64,000 nt of DNA, taken from NCBI RefSeq assembly GCF_029868855.1, contig NZ_JARWOV010000186.1, positions 62,001-126,000 on the forward strand, in the 5' to 3' direction. Origin of the DNA: Nocardia carnea (GTDB taxonomy: Bacteria > Actinomycetota > Actinomycetes > Mycobacteriales > Mycobacteriaceae). The position numbers were made by a program, and so were the translations under genes. The notes under the pieces are model-generated. The model saw only the letters and a list, made by a program, of their open reading frames with translations, did no database searches and was not told where the DNA came from. Shown here piece after piece: positions 33,697-41,895 of this stretch (the stretch's first letter is position 1; the number at the start of each line of letters is the position of its first letter).

Positions 33697-34820
33697 GATA
33701 CGGTCCTCGATGTCGTGGCCGGTGCGAGGCTGCGCTCGTAGCTCTCGTTCACCTCGCGGGTGAGCCGGCCGATGTCGCGGTGGTCGAACAGGCAGGCGCG
33801 CACGGCCGCGGCGCCCGCGTTCTGGAAGTCGATGGCGCCCGCGTGGCGGGGCCGGACCCAGGCGTCGTCGATGGTCGCCCGGGTCGTCCGGTAGAAGTCG
33901 TGGCTGCCGGCGTTGACGGCGTCGTCGTCCCAAGCGCCGGTGAGCCCCGGCTGACCCTCCTCTTCGACGATGAATCGACGCTGGGTGTCGGCGGTCATGA
34001 GCCAGCGCAGATGATCGAGCAGCGTCCGGTCCGGTGTACAGCGGGCGCTGATCGCGATGCCGGTGCCGCCCAGCACCGATCCGTGACGACCCGCGCGGCC
34101 GCGCGGCGCATCGGCGAACCACAGTGGGCGGGGCCGGCGGGCGTAGTTCACGTAGCCGTAGATATGCGGGCAGAAGTCCGGACCGCCGCCGCCGGACATC
34201 CGCTCCAGTACTGCGATGGGGTTGTCGTTGCCCTCGACCGGACGGTCGGAGACGAAGTGGCGCAGGATTTCGATCGCGCCGCCGTATTCCGCTTCCGTGA
34301 GGAACGTGTCACCGGCGCCGGGTGTGGCGCCGTCCCCCACCGCGATACCGCACAGGGTGAGAAAAAGGTGGGGCCCCGAGGTCGGTAATGCCGCGGGGAT
34401 TTCACCGGCCAGTTCGACCGCTTCGGCCCAGGTCCGTGGAACGGGGATACCGGTGTCGCGCCGGACCGAAACCTGTGTGGCGGCGTCCAGTGGTAAGGCC
34501 CAGATATGTCCGGCCATCTCGTAGGACCGGGCCGAGGGCCCGACGCTCGCGGCTCGCCACGCCGCGAGTTCCGCCGCTGGGAAAAGCGCGTCGAGCGGTT
34601 GCAGCGCCCCGGTCTCGATCGCCTCACCGATATGCGGATGGTCCAGTACGACCAGGTCGTAGCGCCGGGCGGTCTCGGCGATGGGCGCCGATTCGAACCC
34701 CTCCAGTGGCTGGATATCCCAGCGGATATCGCAGGCGGGTGCGGCCGGGTGCTGGGTCGCGGCACGCAGTGCCCGGTAGCCGCGGGGATGATCCCAGGTC
34801 AGGCCGGTCCAGCTCGTCAT
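33693..34820 (-). CDS. Solute-binding-protein-like protein without signal peptide
   Basis: A 375-residue protein with the layout of a family-1 extracellular solute-binding protein: WTGLTWDHPRGYRALR at the start, YDLVVLDHPHIGEAIETGALQPLDALFP, and later LWFADAPRGRAGRHGSVLGGTGIAISA. It begins MTSWTGLTWDHP with no signal sequence, Tat motif or lipobox, and no permease or ATPase adjoins. The ATG at 34820 overlaps the aldehyde dehydrogenase stop (ATGA), so a missed upstream signal is unlikely; the open frame above it belongs to other genes. It probably works in the cytoplasm, perhaps as a sensor or enzyme derived from a binding protein. Confidence 0.75.
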   Translation of the reverse strand: MTSWTGLTWDHPRGYRALRAATQHPAAPACDIRWDIQPLEGFESAPIAETARRYDLVVLDHPHIGEAIETGALQPLDALFPAAELAAWRAASVGPSARSYEMAGHIWALPLDAATQVSVRRDTGIPVPRTWAEAVELAGEIPAALPTSGPHLFLTLCGIAVGDGATPGAGDTFLTEAEYGGAIEILRHFVSDRPVEGNDNPIAVLERMSGGGGPDFCPHIYGYVNYARRPRPLWFADAPRGRAGRHGSVLGGTGIAISARCTPDRTLLDHLRWLMTADTQRRFIVEEEGQPGLTGAWDDDAVNAGSHDFYRTTRATIDDAWVRPRHAGAIDFQNAGAAAVRACLFDHRDIGRLTREVNESYERSLAPATTSRTVS

Positions 34821-36205
34821 CCGCGCAGCTCCTCGGGAAGCGTTGCGGTGGGCAGGTTCTGGTAGGCGACCGGTCGGGCGAACCGCAGCGCAGCCGCGGT
34901 GCCGACCGAGGTCGAAACGGGTGCGGTGGTGGCGGGCCAGGGACCGCCGTGCTGCTGGGCATCGCTCACCGTGACGCCGGTGGGCCACTGGTTCCAGATG
35001 ATCCGGCCGGTCCGTTCGGTCAGGAGGTCGATCGCGGCGGCAGCCTGATCGTCGACCTCGTCGGCGCCCTGAACCGTCGCGGTCAGGCTGCCCTCGATCA
35101 GTTCCAGAACCGCGAGCGCCTGGGCGGGATCGTCGTATTCGACCAGTACCGCCGCCGGTCCGAAGATCTCGGTGGTGACGAGTGCCGGATCCGCCAGGGC
35201 GGCGGGCGCGGTGGTGGTGAGGATATGCGCGGCCGGTGCGTCCGGCGCGGAAGGCCCGGTCCGGGCGGTTTCGATATCCGGGTGTCTCGCCACCGCTGCC
35301 AAGGCCGCGCCGAACCCGTCGGATATCCGCGGATTGAGCATCGGTCCCACGGCGGGCAGGTCGAGCCGGTCCAGGAATCCGGCCAGGTCCGGAACCAGCA
35401 CGACTCCCGGCTGGGTGCAGAACTGCCCGGTTCCCGTCGTCGCGGATTCGGTGAACCCGGTGACGATCTCGTCCGCCCGCTGCGCCCACCCCGCCCGGGT
35501 GACGAGCACCGGGTTGGTGCTGCCGAGTTCCCCGTAGAACGGGATGGGGTCCGGACGCGACACCGCCAGGTCGAACAGGGCGCGTCCGCCCGCCTCGGAA
35601 CCGGTGAACCCGACCGCGCGGATCCGCTTGTCCAGTACGGCGGTGATACCCGCCTGTTTCCCTTCGATCAGGCCGAATACACCCTCGGGTGCCCCGGCGT
35701 CACGCAGCCGTTCGGTGACGATGCGGGCGGTGGCCCGGGAAAGTTCCGGATGGCCCTCGTGGGCTTTGACCACCACGGGGCAGCCCGCCGCCAGCGCGCT
35801 GACGGTATCGCCTCCGGCGACGGAGAACGCGAACGGGAAATTGCTCGCCGCGAACACCAGGACCGGGCCGATCGGCACATGGCTACGCCGGATATCGGGG
35901 CGCGGCCCCATCGGCCAATCGGGATCGGCCGGATCGATCCGCACCTCGAACAAGGTGCCCTGTTCGAGGCGTTCGGCGAAGAGCCGGGCCTGGAAGGCGG
36001 TGCGTACCAGCTCGTTACGCAGTCGCGGGAGCGGCAGTGCGGTTTCCCGGTGGGCGAGTTCGGCGAGTTCGGCGGCGCCGTCGTCGAGTCCCTGGGCGAT
36101 CGCGCGCAGCTGGCTCGCGCACTGCGCGGCCGTGGCGCGGCGGGCCGGCCGGCGGGCGAGATGGGCTGCGGCGAGTATGTGTTCGACGGCCGCGGTGTCG
36201 GTCAT
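34817..36205 (-). CDS. Aldehyde dehydrogenase, 2-ketoglutarate semialdehyde dehydrogenase type
   Basis: A 462-residue NAD(P)-dependent aldehyde dehydrogenase of the KGSADH branch: GPVLVFAASNFPFAFSVAGGDTVSALAAGCPVVVKAH, FTGSEAGGRALFDLA, catalytic Glu in FYGELGSTNP and catalytic Cys in GTGQFCTQPG. The late IIWNQWPTGVTVSDAQQHGGPWPATT is also typical of the branch. It oxidises 2-ketoglutarate semialdehyde (2,5-dioxovalerate) or a related aldehyde. It overlaps the genes on both sides by ATGA. With the FAH-fold dehydratase it suggests sugar-acid or hydroxyproline-like carbon ending in 2-ketoglutarate. Confidence 0.9.
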   Translation of the reverse strand: MTDTAAVEHILAAAHLARRPARRATAAQCASQLRAIAQGLDDGAAELAELAHRETALPLPRLRNELVRTAFQARLFAERLEQGTLFEVRIDPADPDWPMGPRPDIRRSHVPIGPVLVFAASNFPFAFSVAGGDTVSALAAGCPVVVKAHEGHPELSRATARIVTERLRDAGAPEGVFGLIEGKQAGITAVLDKRIRAVGFTGSEAGGRALFDLAVSRPDPIPFYGELGSTNPVLVTRAGWAQRADEIVTGFTESATTGTGQFCTQPGVVLVPDLAGFLDRLDLPAVGPMLNPRISDGFGAALAAVARHPDIETARTGPSAPDAPAAHILTTTAPAALADPALVTTEIFGPAAVLVEYDDPAQALAVLELIEGSLTATVQGADEVDDQAAAAIDLLTERTGRIIWNQWPTGVTVSDAQQHGGPWPATTAPVSTSVGTAAALRFARPVAYQNLPTATLPEELRG

Positions 36206-36669
36206 GAGTTGGGCTCCTCGGAATGCGGTGTGCGGTCGACGGCGAGCACGTGTTTGCAGACGAGCACGGTGTCGCCGCGCTGGTTGACCCCGGTGTACTG
36301 CTTGGTGACCAGCCCGATGCGCGGGTTGCGGTGTTCGGCGAGGTCGACGACTTCCGAGGTCGCGCGAACGGTGTCGCCGGGCAGTACCGGGCGGGGAAAG
36401 CGGATGCGGTCGTAGCCGTAGGCCACGGCGCGGCCGTTGTACTCGACGGTGAGCCCGACCACCACGCCGAAGGTGAGGACGCCGTGGGCGATCACGTTGC
36501 CGAACCTCGGCTCCGCGAAACCGGGGTCGGTGTGGGCGGGATGGTGGTCTCCGGTGAGATCGGCGAACCGGGCGATATCGGCGGCGGCGATCACTCGGGT
36601 GCCACCCGTGCCGGTCTCCCCGATCGTGTACTCCTCGAAGTACCGGTCCTCGAATTGCGGGGTGGTCAT
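36202..36669 (-). CDS. MaoC-like hotdog-fold hydratase
   Basis: A 155-residue single-hotdog MaoC-domain protein: FADLTGDHHPAHTDPGFA with the catalytic Asp and His, then VIAHGVLTFGVVVGLTVEYNG. It hydrates enoyl-CoA or mesaconyl-CoA-type substrates. It starts at the ATG at 36669, overlapping the MHS transporter stop. With the CoA-transferase at the head of the operon it forms a CoA-ester activation/hydration pair. Confidence 0.88.
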   Translation of the reverse strand: MTTPQFEDRYFEEYTIGETGTGGTRVIAAADIARFADLTGDHHPAHTDPGFAEPRFGNVIAHGVLTFGVVVGLTVEYNGRAVAYGYDRIRFPRPVLPGDTVRATSEVVDLAEHRNPRIGLVTKQYTGVNQRGDTVLVCKHVLAVDRTPHSEEPNS

Positions 36670-38015
36670 ACCTTCGCTCCTGCGATGACGGTGCCGGTCG
36701 GCTGGGTGGTCACATGGTTGAAGTGGTCGTCGCTGTCCTGATCCGCGTCGCTGCGGTAGCGCTTGGAGAGGTAGACGGAGACGAATGCGACGGTCGCCAT
36801 GACCACCATCCACACCGCCACCGGCCACCAGTGCCCGAAACCGGCGAACATGGCCGTGGCGATCAGCGGGGTGGTGCCGCCCAGCAGAGCGCCACTCACC
36901 TCTCGGGCGAAGGCGACTCCCGAGTACCGCATGGCAGGCGGGAACATTTCCGCCAGGAACGCGGCCTGCGCCGCATAGCAGGTGGCCACCGCGCCGACGA
37001 AGCAGATCACCAGCGCGAGGATGATCAACGCGGGTACCCGGGTGTCGATGAGGGCGAACATCGGGAAGGCCCAGATGATGCCGAATCCGGCGCCGAACAG
37101 GAACAATCTGCGCCGTCCGAAGCGGTCGCCGACCCGGCCGAATACCGGCATGAACGCCGCACCCGCCACCAGCACCACGGCATTGATACCGAGCCCGGCC
37201 ATGGCCGCGAGGCCGATATCGTTGGTCAGGTAGCTCAGTGCCCAGACCTGCGGGATATACGAGAAACCCGAGAGCATGAAGTTCGATCCGAGACTGAGTG
37301 CCAGCCGGCCCTTGGCCGTCCGGAACAGCTCCAGCAGCGGAATTTTCGTATCGTCCTTCTTCGCCTGTTCGAAGCTCTCGGTCTCCGTGACGCGGCGCCG
37401 GATGTACAGGCTGATCACCAGCATGACCAGGCTGAGCAGGAACGGTATCCGCCAGCCCCACTGCTCGAAGTTGTCGCCGGTCAGCCAGAGCACGATCTGG
37501 AAGGTGCCCAGCCCCAGGGCCGAGCCGAGCCACACACCCCCGCCCGACCAGGACGCGTAGAACCCGCGACTCCCGCGCGGTGCCGCCTCCGAGGACAACA
37601 CCACCGCGCCGGCATATTCGGCGCCCGCGCCGAGTCCCTGGATGATCCGGAGCAGGACCAGTAGAACGGGAGCGGCCAGTCCGATCGAGTGGTAGCTGGG
37701 TAGCAGCCCGATGAGCGCGGTCGACACACCCATGATGCCGAGCGTGACGATCATGACCGGTTTCCGGCCGATCTTGTCGCCGAGATGCCCGAAGACCACG
37801 CCACCGAAGGGCCGGGCGAAGTAGCCGACGGCGAAGGTGGCGAACGACGCGAGCAGACCGGTCGTGGGACTGGCGTCGACGAAGAAGTAACTGTTGAAGA
37901 CGAGGGCCGCGGCCGCGCCGTAGAGCGCGAAGTCGTACCACTCGACGAGACTGCCGACCGCGGACGCCGCTGCCGCGCGGCGTGCCTGCTGAACCGGTGG
38001 GGCGGTTGTACTCAT
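36666..38015 (-). CDS. MFS transporter, metabolite:H+ symporter (MHS) family
   Basis: A 449-residue membrane protein with twelve predicted helices. MHS signatures: VGSLVEWYDFALYGAAAAL near the N-terminus, ARPFGGVVFGHLGDKIGRKP in the first cytoplasmic loop, and RIIQGLGAGAEYAGAVVLSSEAAPRG. Relatives carry citrate, ketoglutarate, proline/betaine or shikimate. It is probably the uptake system for the acid degraded by this operon. It begins 25 bases after the CoA-transferase stop. Confidence 0.92.
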   Translation of the reverse strand: MSTTAPPVQQARRAAAASAVGSLVEWYDFALYGAAAALVFNSYFFVDASPTTGLLASFATFAVGYFARPFGGVVFGHLGDKIGRKPVMIVTLGIMGVSTALIGLLPSYHSIGLAAPVLLVLLRIIQGLGAGAEYAGAVVLSSEAAPRGSRGFYASWSGGGVWLGSALGLGTFQIVLWLTGDNFEQWGWRIPFLLSLVMLVISLYIRRRVTETESFEQAKKDDTKIPLLELFRTAKGRLALSLGSNFMLSGFSYIPQVWALSYLTNDIGLAAMAGLGINAVVLVAGAAFMPVFGRVGDRFGRRRLFLFGAGFGIIWAFPMFALIDTRVPALIILALVICFVGAVATCYAAQAAFLAEMFPPAMRYSGVAFAREVSGALLGGTTPLIATAMFAGFGHWWPVAVWMVVMATVAFVSVYLSKRYRSDADQDSDDHFNHVTTQPTGTVIAGAKV

Positions 38016-38040
38016 GAAGGGATCTTTCGGTGATGCGTCG

Positions 38041-39255
38041 TCAGGAATTGCGCGCGACGACGGGAGACCGGTGGCGGTGGATGGTGCCGGTCGATTCGAG
38101 TTCCTCGATCCGGTCGATGCTCACGCCGAGCTCCAGCAACACTTCCTGGGTGTGCTGGCCGTTCAGCGGCGCCGGCCGGTAGACCTTCTGGGTCTGGTTG
38201 CTCAGCCGGAACGCGAAACCGGGGGTCACCACGGTGCCCTCGGTCGGGTGGTCGTATTCGACGAAGGAGTTGTTGTGCCGGACCTGCGGATCGTCGCGGA
38301 GCTGGGTGTAGTCGTAGACCGGGCCGACCCATACCCCCGCGCCGCCGAGGGCGTCGAGCCAGTGCGCGGTGGTATTCGCCGCGAGGTTCTCGGTGACCAG
38401 CGCGGAGATCTCGTCGCGGTGGGTGAATCCGTCGCGTTCGGCGTCGTAGGCCAGGAACCGGTCGTCGCCGAAAACCTTCGCCAGTGCGTCCATTTCCGCG
38501 AAGGACAGCGCGAGATAGCCGTCCGAGGTGGGGAAAACGCCGTAGGGAGCACGGATATAGGAGTGGGCGTGGATCTGATCGGTCGGTTCCTGCCGGACCC
38601 CGCCGACCGTCGCGACACTGATCTCCTGCATCTGCGCGGCGATGATCGAATCCAGCATATTCGCCTCCACCAGCTGGCCGTCACCGGTGCGTTCCCGGTG
38701 GAACAGCGCGGCCATGGCGCCTTCGAAGGCCGAGTAGGCGGTGATGGCGTCGGCCAGGAAGAACGGTGCCGGGCGCGGCGGTTCGCCGTGGCGGCGGGCG
38801 CTGGCCAGGCCCCCGCTCATCGCCTGGAGAAGCACGTCCTGGCCGGGCCGGTCGGCATACGGCCCGGTGGTTCCGTAACCGGACATCGACACGTAGACCA
38901 GGTCGGGTTTGATCGCCCGCAGGGTTTCGTAGTCGACGCCGAGCCGATCCGCCACGCCCGGGCGGTAGTTCTGCAGGAAGACATCCGCACCGCGCACCAG
39001 TTCGTACAGCAACTCGCGACCCGCCGGGTCCTTGAGATTCATCGATAGCGAACGCTTATTGCGGTTCAGCGAGAGGAACGAGGCATTGACCTCGTTACCG
39101 CGGGCGCCGCCGGCCGAAACATGGCGCTGCCATTCCCCCGTCACCGGTTCCACCTTGATCACATCGGCTCCGAGATCTGCCAGTTTCTGCGCGGCGAACG
39201 GCCCGGCCATGGCGATCGACAGATCCAGCACCCGGATACCGTCCAGCACATTCAT
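38041..39255 (-). CDS. CaiB/BaiF family CoA-transferase
   Basis: A 404-residue class III CoA-transferase: GIRVLDLSIAMAGPFAAQKLADLGADVIKVEP at the start, LNRNKRSLSMNLKDPAG, then YDRLGVDYETLRAIKPDLVYVSMSGYG. The catalytic Asp lies in GQDVLLQAMSG. It moves CoA between carboxylic acids. It is the first gene of the leftward operon, divergent from the second LacI gene with a tandem repeat between them. It probably activates the acid taken up by the MHS transporter. Confidence 0.92.
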   Translation of the reverse strand: MNVLDGIRVLDLSIAMAGPFAAQKLADLGADVIKVEPVTGEWQRHVSAGGARGNEVNASFLSLNRNKRSLSMNLKDPAGRELLYELVRGADVFLQNYRPGVADRLGVDYETLRAIKPDLVYVSMSGYGTTGPYADRPGQDVLLQAMSGGLASARRHGEPPRPAPFFLADAITAYSAFEGAMAALFHRERTGDGQLVEANMLDSIIAAQMQEISVATVGGVRQEPTDQIHAHSYIRAPYGVFPTSDGYLALSFAEMDALAKVFGDDRFLAYDAERDGFTHRDEISALVTENLAANTTAHWLDALGGAGVWVGPVYDYTQLRDDPQVRHNNSFVEYDHPTEGTVVTPGFAFRLSNQTQKVYRPAPLNGQHTQEVLLELGVSIDRIEELESTGTIHRHRSPVVARNS

Positions 39256-39317
39256 CCTGCTACTCCCTGCCTCGGGACCACTGTACGAGTAGTCACATGG
39301 TGTTCTGCGCCACGGAT

Positions 39318-39341
39318 GTTAGCGGTAACGTTAGCGGTAAC
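39318..39341. promoter_or_regulatory. Tandem 12-base repeat, candidate LacI operator
   Basis: GTTAGCGGTAAC occurs twice head to tail (39318-39329, 39330-39341). Each unit has GTTA/TAAC symmetry and the junction contains the palindrome TAACGTTA with a central CG, usual for LacI-family sites. It lies 63 bases before the CoA-transferase start on the other strand and 111 bases before the LacI start. Confidence 0.6.
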
Positions 39342-39452
39342 GCAATACCGTCCAGTCGACCGGCTACGGATCGGTGAACACTCCGCGCACGACCCGGACC
39401 GTGCGCAGCGGTATGCTCCGCACACAGCAAGGACAGCGTTTCGGGAGGTGGC

Positions 39453-40502
39453 GTGGCCGGAGTGGAACGACGACGGCGGGTTCGCGCCAAATCGTCCACG
39501 AAATCGGTCACCATGCAGGATGTCGGGCGGGCGGCCGGGGTCTCCGCGCAAACCGTCTCGCGAGCCCTCAGTTTCCCCGATCAGGTCTCCGAGGAGACCC
39601 GGCGCCGCGTACAGCGCGCCATCGCCGACACCGGCTATCTGCCGAATCTGGCCGCCAGCAGTCTGGCGTCGAACCGCAGCCGCACCATTGCCGCCATCCT
39701 GCCGGTCATCTCGACCTCGATCTTCTCCGATACGCTGCGCGCCGCCGCGGGCCGGCTCAACCCCGCCGGATACCAGTTGATCGTGGGCTACACCGATTAC
39801 CACCCGGAACGCGAGGAAGACCTGGTACGCGGCTTCATCCAGCGGCGCCCGGACGGCTTCTTCATCGTCGGCACGCTGCATACCCCGGAAACGTTGCGGC
39901 TGTTACGCGCCTACGGTGCGCCCGTCGTCGAAACCTGGGACTGGATCGACGAACCGATGGACACCCTGGTCGGTTTCTCGAACGAATCCGCGACCGGCGA
40001 TCTGGTCCGGCATCTCGTGGACCGCGGCCACCGCGCCCTGGTGTTCGCCGGTACCTTCGGCTCCGGCGACGCCCGTGCCATCCGGCGCCGCGACGGATTC
40101 ACCCGCGCCGTGGGCGAACTACTGCCGGACGAGCCCGTCCGCATCGTCGACCTGCCGGACCGCGATATCTCGATGGACACCGGTATCGACCTGCTCGACG
40201 CCGCCCTGGGACGCTTCCCGGAAGCGACAGCGATCATGTTCGCCACCGACGTCCTCGCCACCGGCGCCGTTCTCGCGGCACAGCGCCGAGGGATCGCCGT
40301 ACCGGATCGCCTGGCCATCGCCGGGTTCGGCGATTTCGAGATGTCCCGGCATCTCAACCCGGCCCTCACCACGGTGAGCGTCGATGTCGACGCAATCGGC
40401 ACCAAGGCCGCCGAACTGCTGCTGGCCCGGTTGGCCGGTACCGCGATCGAGTCTGCCACCGTAGACGTCGGCTACCGGATCGTCACCCGCGAGAGCGCCT
40501 GA
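39453..40502 (+). CDS. LacI family transcriptional regulator (2)
   Basis: A 349-residue LacI/GntR-type repressor. A basic N-terminal extension of about 18 residues precedes the helix-turn-helix TMQDVGRAAGVSAQTVSRALSFPDQVSEETRRRVQRAIADTGYLPN. The effector domain has AAILPVISTSIFSDTLRAAAGRL and IAGFGDFEMSRHLNPALTTVSVDVDAIG. It is closest to gluconate-type repressors, which bind sugar acids. It is probably the regulator of the divergent CoA-transferase operon, consistent with a sugar-acid-like inducer. Confidence 0.92.
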   Translation: MAGVERRRRVRAKSSTKSVTMQDVGRAAGVSAQTVSRALSFPDQVSEETRRRVQRAIADTGYLPNLAASSLASNRSRTIAAILPVISTSIFSDTLRAAAGRLNPAGYQLIVGYTDYHPEREEDLVRGFIQRRPDGFFIVGTLHTPETLRLLRAYGAPVVETWDWIDEPMDTLVGFSNESATGDLVRHLVDRGHRALVFAGTFGSGDARAIRRRDGFTRAVGELLPDEPVRIVDLPDRDISMDTGIDLLDAALGRFPEATAIMFATDVLATGAVLAAQRRGIAVPDRLAIAGFGDFEMSRHLNPALTTVSVDVDAIGTKAAELLLARLAGTAIESATVDVGYRIVTRESA

Positions 40503-40576
40503 GCATCAGCATCTCTCGCGAGTGCGGGTGACTCGGCCCGGCGGTGGGGCGATGACGTCGACGGCACACAACGGCA

Positions 40577-40760
40577 ACGATCGAAATCGGGCACCTGCAG
40601 GGCCTGCTCGATCTGCTCGCCTCGGACATGGGGCCCCTGGGTCACGACAGGAGGCGGCCCCCGCAACCTATCGCGGGGCCGAAGCGGTGGCCTGGCCCGC
40701 CTGGCTGAACAACCCCGTCGAGATGGCGGTCGCCGGCGGCGCCGTGCGAGACCTTCCCGC
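40577..40760 (+). pseudogene. Possible frameshifted remnant of an ECF sigma factor SnoaL-like domain
   Basis: One frame reads IEIGHLQGLLDLLASDMGPLG; after a frame change the next reads APATYRGAEAVA. Together they resemble the C-terminal SnoaL-like region of SigJ/ECF41-type sigma factors (LLDLLAPDVVLV...GGG...RGA..VA). No intact frame, start or promoter domain is present. The similarity is recalled by eye and is weak. Confidence 0.28.
40655..40681. terminator. GC-rich hairpin between convergent genes
   Basis: CGGCCCCCGC, an eight-base loop and GCGGGGCCG form a strong stem with one bulge. It lies between the convergent LacI gene (ends 40502) and the siderophore-interacting protein gene (ends 40794). 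There is no T-run, so termination is tentative. Confidence 0.35.
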
Positions 40761-40793
40761 CGGGCCCGCGGTCATCGGTGGCCGAGGTCAGCG

Positions 40794-41714
40794 CTAAACC
40801 GCCCGGGACCCGAGAACGAGATCAGGACCGGCGTCGCCCAGGTCGATGGACTCGGCCAACTCCGGGTCGCGGATATCGGCACCGGCGGTGGCGGCATGCC
40901 GGTAGGCGATCAGGTTCACGGAATCGTTCTCGGTGCTGGTGATGCCGCGTTTCCAGTAGGCCCGGGCAAGGAGGTCGGAGCGGTCGACTCCCCATACACC
41001 GACGGCATGCGCACGGATATCGCGAACCTGGGCAGCCTCGGCAGCGATCCAGACCTGGGTTCGGCGACCGCCGGATATCGAAGCGGGGGTGTGGCCGAGG
41101 ACCCGGGTGATATCGGCGAAGTGGTGCAGCGTCAGGTTCGAATGCGCCGGAACGAGTGCGATATCGGCAGGATCCGGGGTGGCGATGTAGGCCGATACGG
41201 CATGGTCCGGGTCGAGACCCTCGAGGATGGCGGAGATGGCCGGGAGTGCGGTGCCGTCGCCGATCAGCACATGATCGCGGATTCCGGCACCGACCGCCCA
41301 TTCGGGTCGCATCCCGGACAGCGATACCGGGTCGCCGGGGCGCGCGGCGGTGAGCCAGTCGATTCCCACGCCGTGGTCGTGCCGGGCCACATCCATGGTC
41401 AATCGGCATGCCCGCGGATCGAACGCGCGGACGGTGAAGGCACGGAGCACCGGCTGCACGGTATCGGCGGGCCATTCCGGAAGCCCGGACTCGCCGCGCA
41501 CCGGTGTTGCCACCGCGGAATCCCGCGCAGGTGGCAGCATGAGTTTGAACGCATCGGCCGGATGCGGGTCGCGATATTCGTCCAGATCCGGTCCTTCGAG
41601 GACGACGCGAGTGTATCCGTGGGTCAAGGGCTCGATCCCCGCGACGAACAACTCGAGCGACAACAACCGACGGCCCTGTGATCGTTCCCAGATCCCGGCC
41701 TTGATCGACTCCAC
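40794..41714 (-). CDS. Siderophore-interacting protein (ferric-siderophore reductase, SIP/ViuB family)
   Basis: A 306-residue flavoprotein: RVVLEGPDLDEYRDPHPADAFKLMLP, then the FAD motif RAFTVRAFDPRACRLTMDVARHDHG, DHVLIGDGTALPAISAIL in the NAD(P)H domain, and VWIAAEAAQVRDIRAHAVGVWGVDRSDLLARAYWKRG, the usual C-terminal signature. It reduces imported ferric siderophore in the cytoplasm, releasing iron. The GTG at 41714 has GAGAGGTGGG before it, and a near-consensus iron box lies about 20 bases upstream. No siderophore transporter is next to it. Confidence 0.93.
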   Translation of the reverse strand: MESIKAGIWERSQGRRLLSLELFVAGIEPLTHGYTRVVLEGPDLDEYRDPHPADAFKLMLPPARDSAVATPVRGESGLPEWPADTVQPVLRAFTVRAFDPRACRLTMDVARHDHGVGIDWLTAARPGDPVSLSGMRPEWAVGAGIRDHVLIGDGTALPAISAILEGLDPDHAVSAYIATPDPADIALVPAHSNLTLHHFADITRVLGHTPASISGGRRTQVWIAAEAAQVRDIRAHAVGVWGVDRSDLLARAYWKRGITSTENDSVNLIAYRHAATAGADIRDPELAESIDLGDAGPDLVLGSRAV

Positions 41715-41733
41715 CGCACCCACCTCTCGATAA

Positions 41734-41752
41734 TTAGGGTAGGTAACCCTAA
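41734..41752. promoter_or_regulatory. Iron box (IdeR/DtxR operator)
   Basis: TTAGGGT (41734-41740), five bases, ACCCTAA (41746-41752): a perfect 7-base inverted repeat matching the 19-base IdeR/DtxR consensus (TTAGGTTAG-CTAACCTAA type) in layout. It lies just before the siderophore-interacting protein gene, so the gene should be derepressed under iron limitation. Confidence 0.85.
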
Positions 41753-41895
41753 TTTCGATGGTAACGCAAAGTCCAGCGCACATGCGAAACCCCACGAGGC
41801 GATCTCGCCGTTCACCTCGACGTGGCGACGCCGACAGCAGTGACCGGCGTCGCCACATCCCCGCGCAACCGCCCGGCCACCGGGCCCACGGCTCA

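Noticed and set aside
34388..36415. 675-codon plus-strand frame opposite aldehyde dehydrogenase and MaoC genes
   Set aside because: Low-complexity Arg/Gly/Pro-rich translation, antisense to three well-supported genes.
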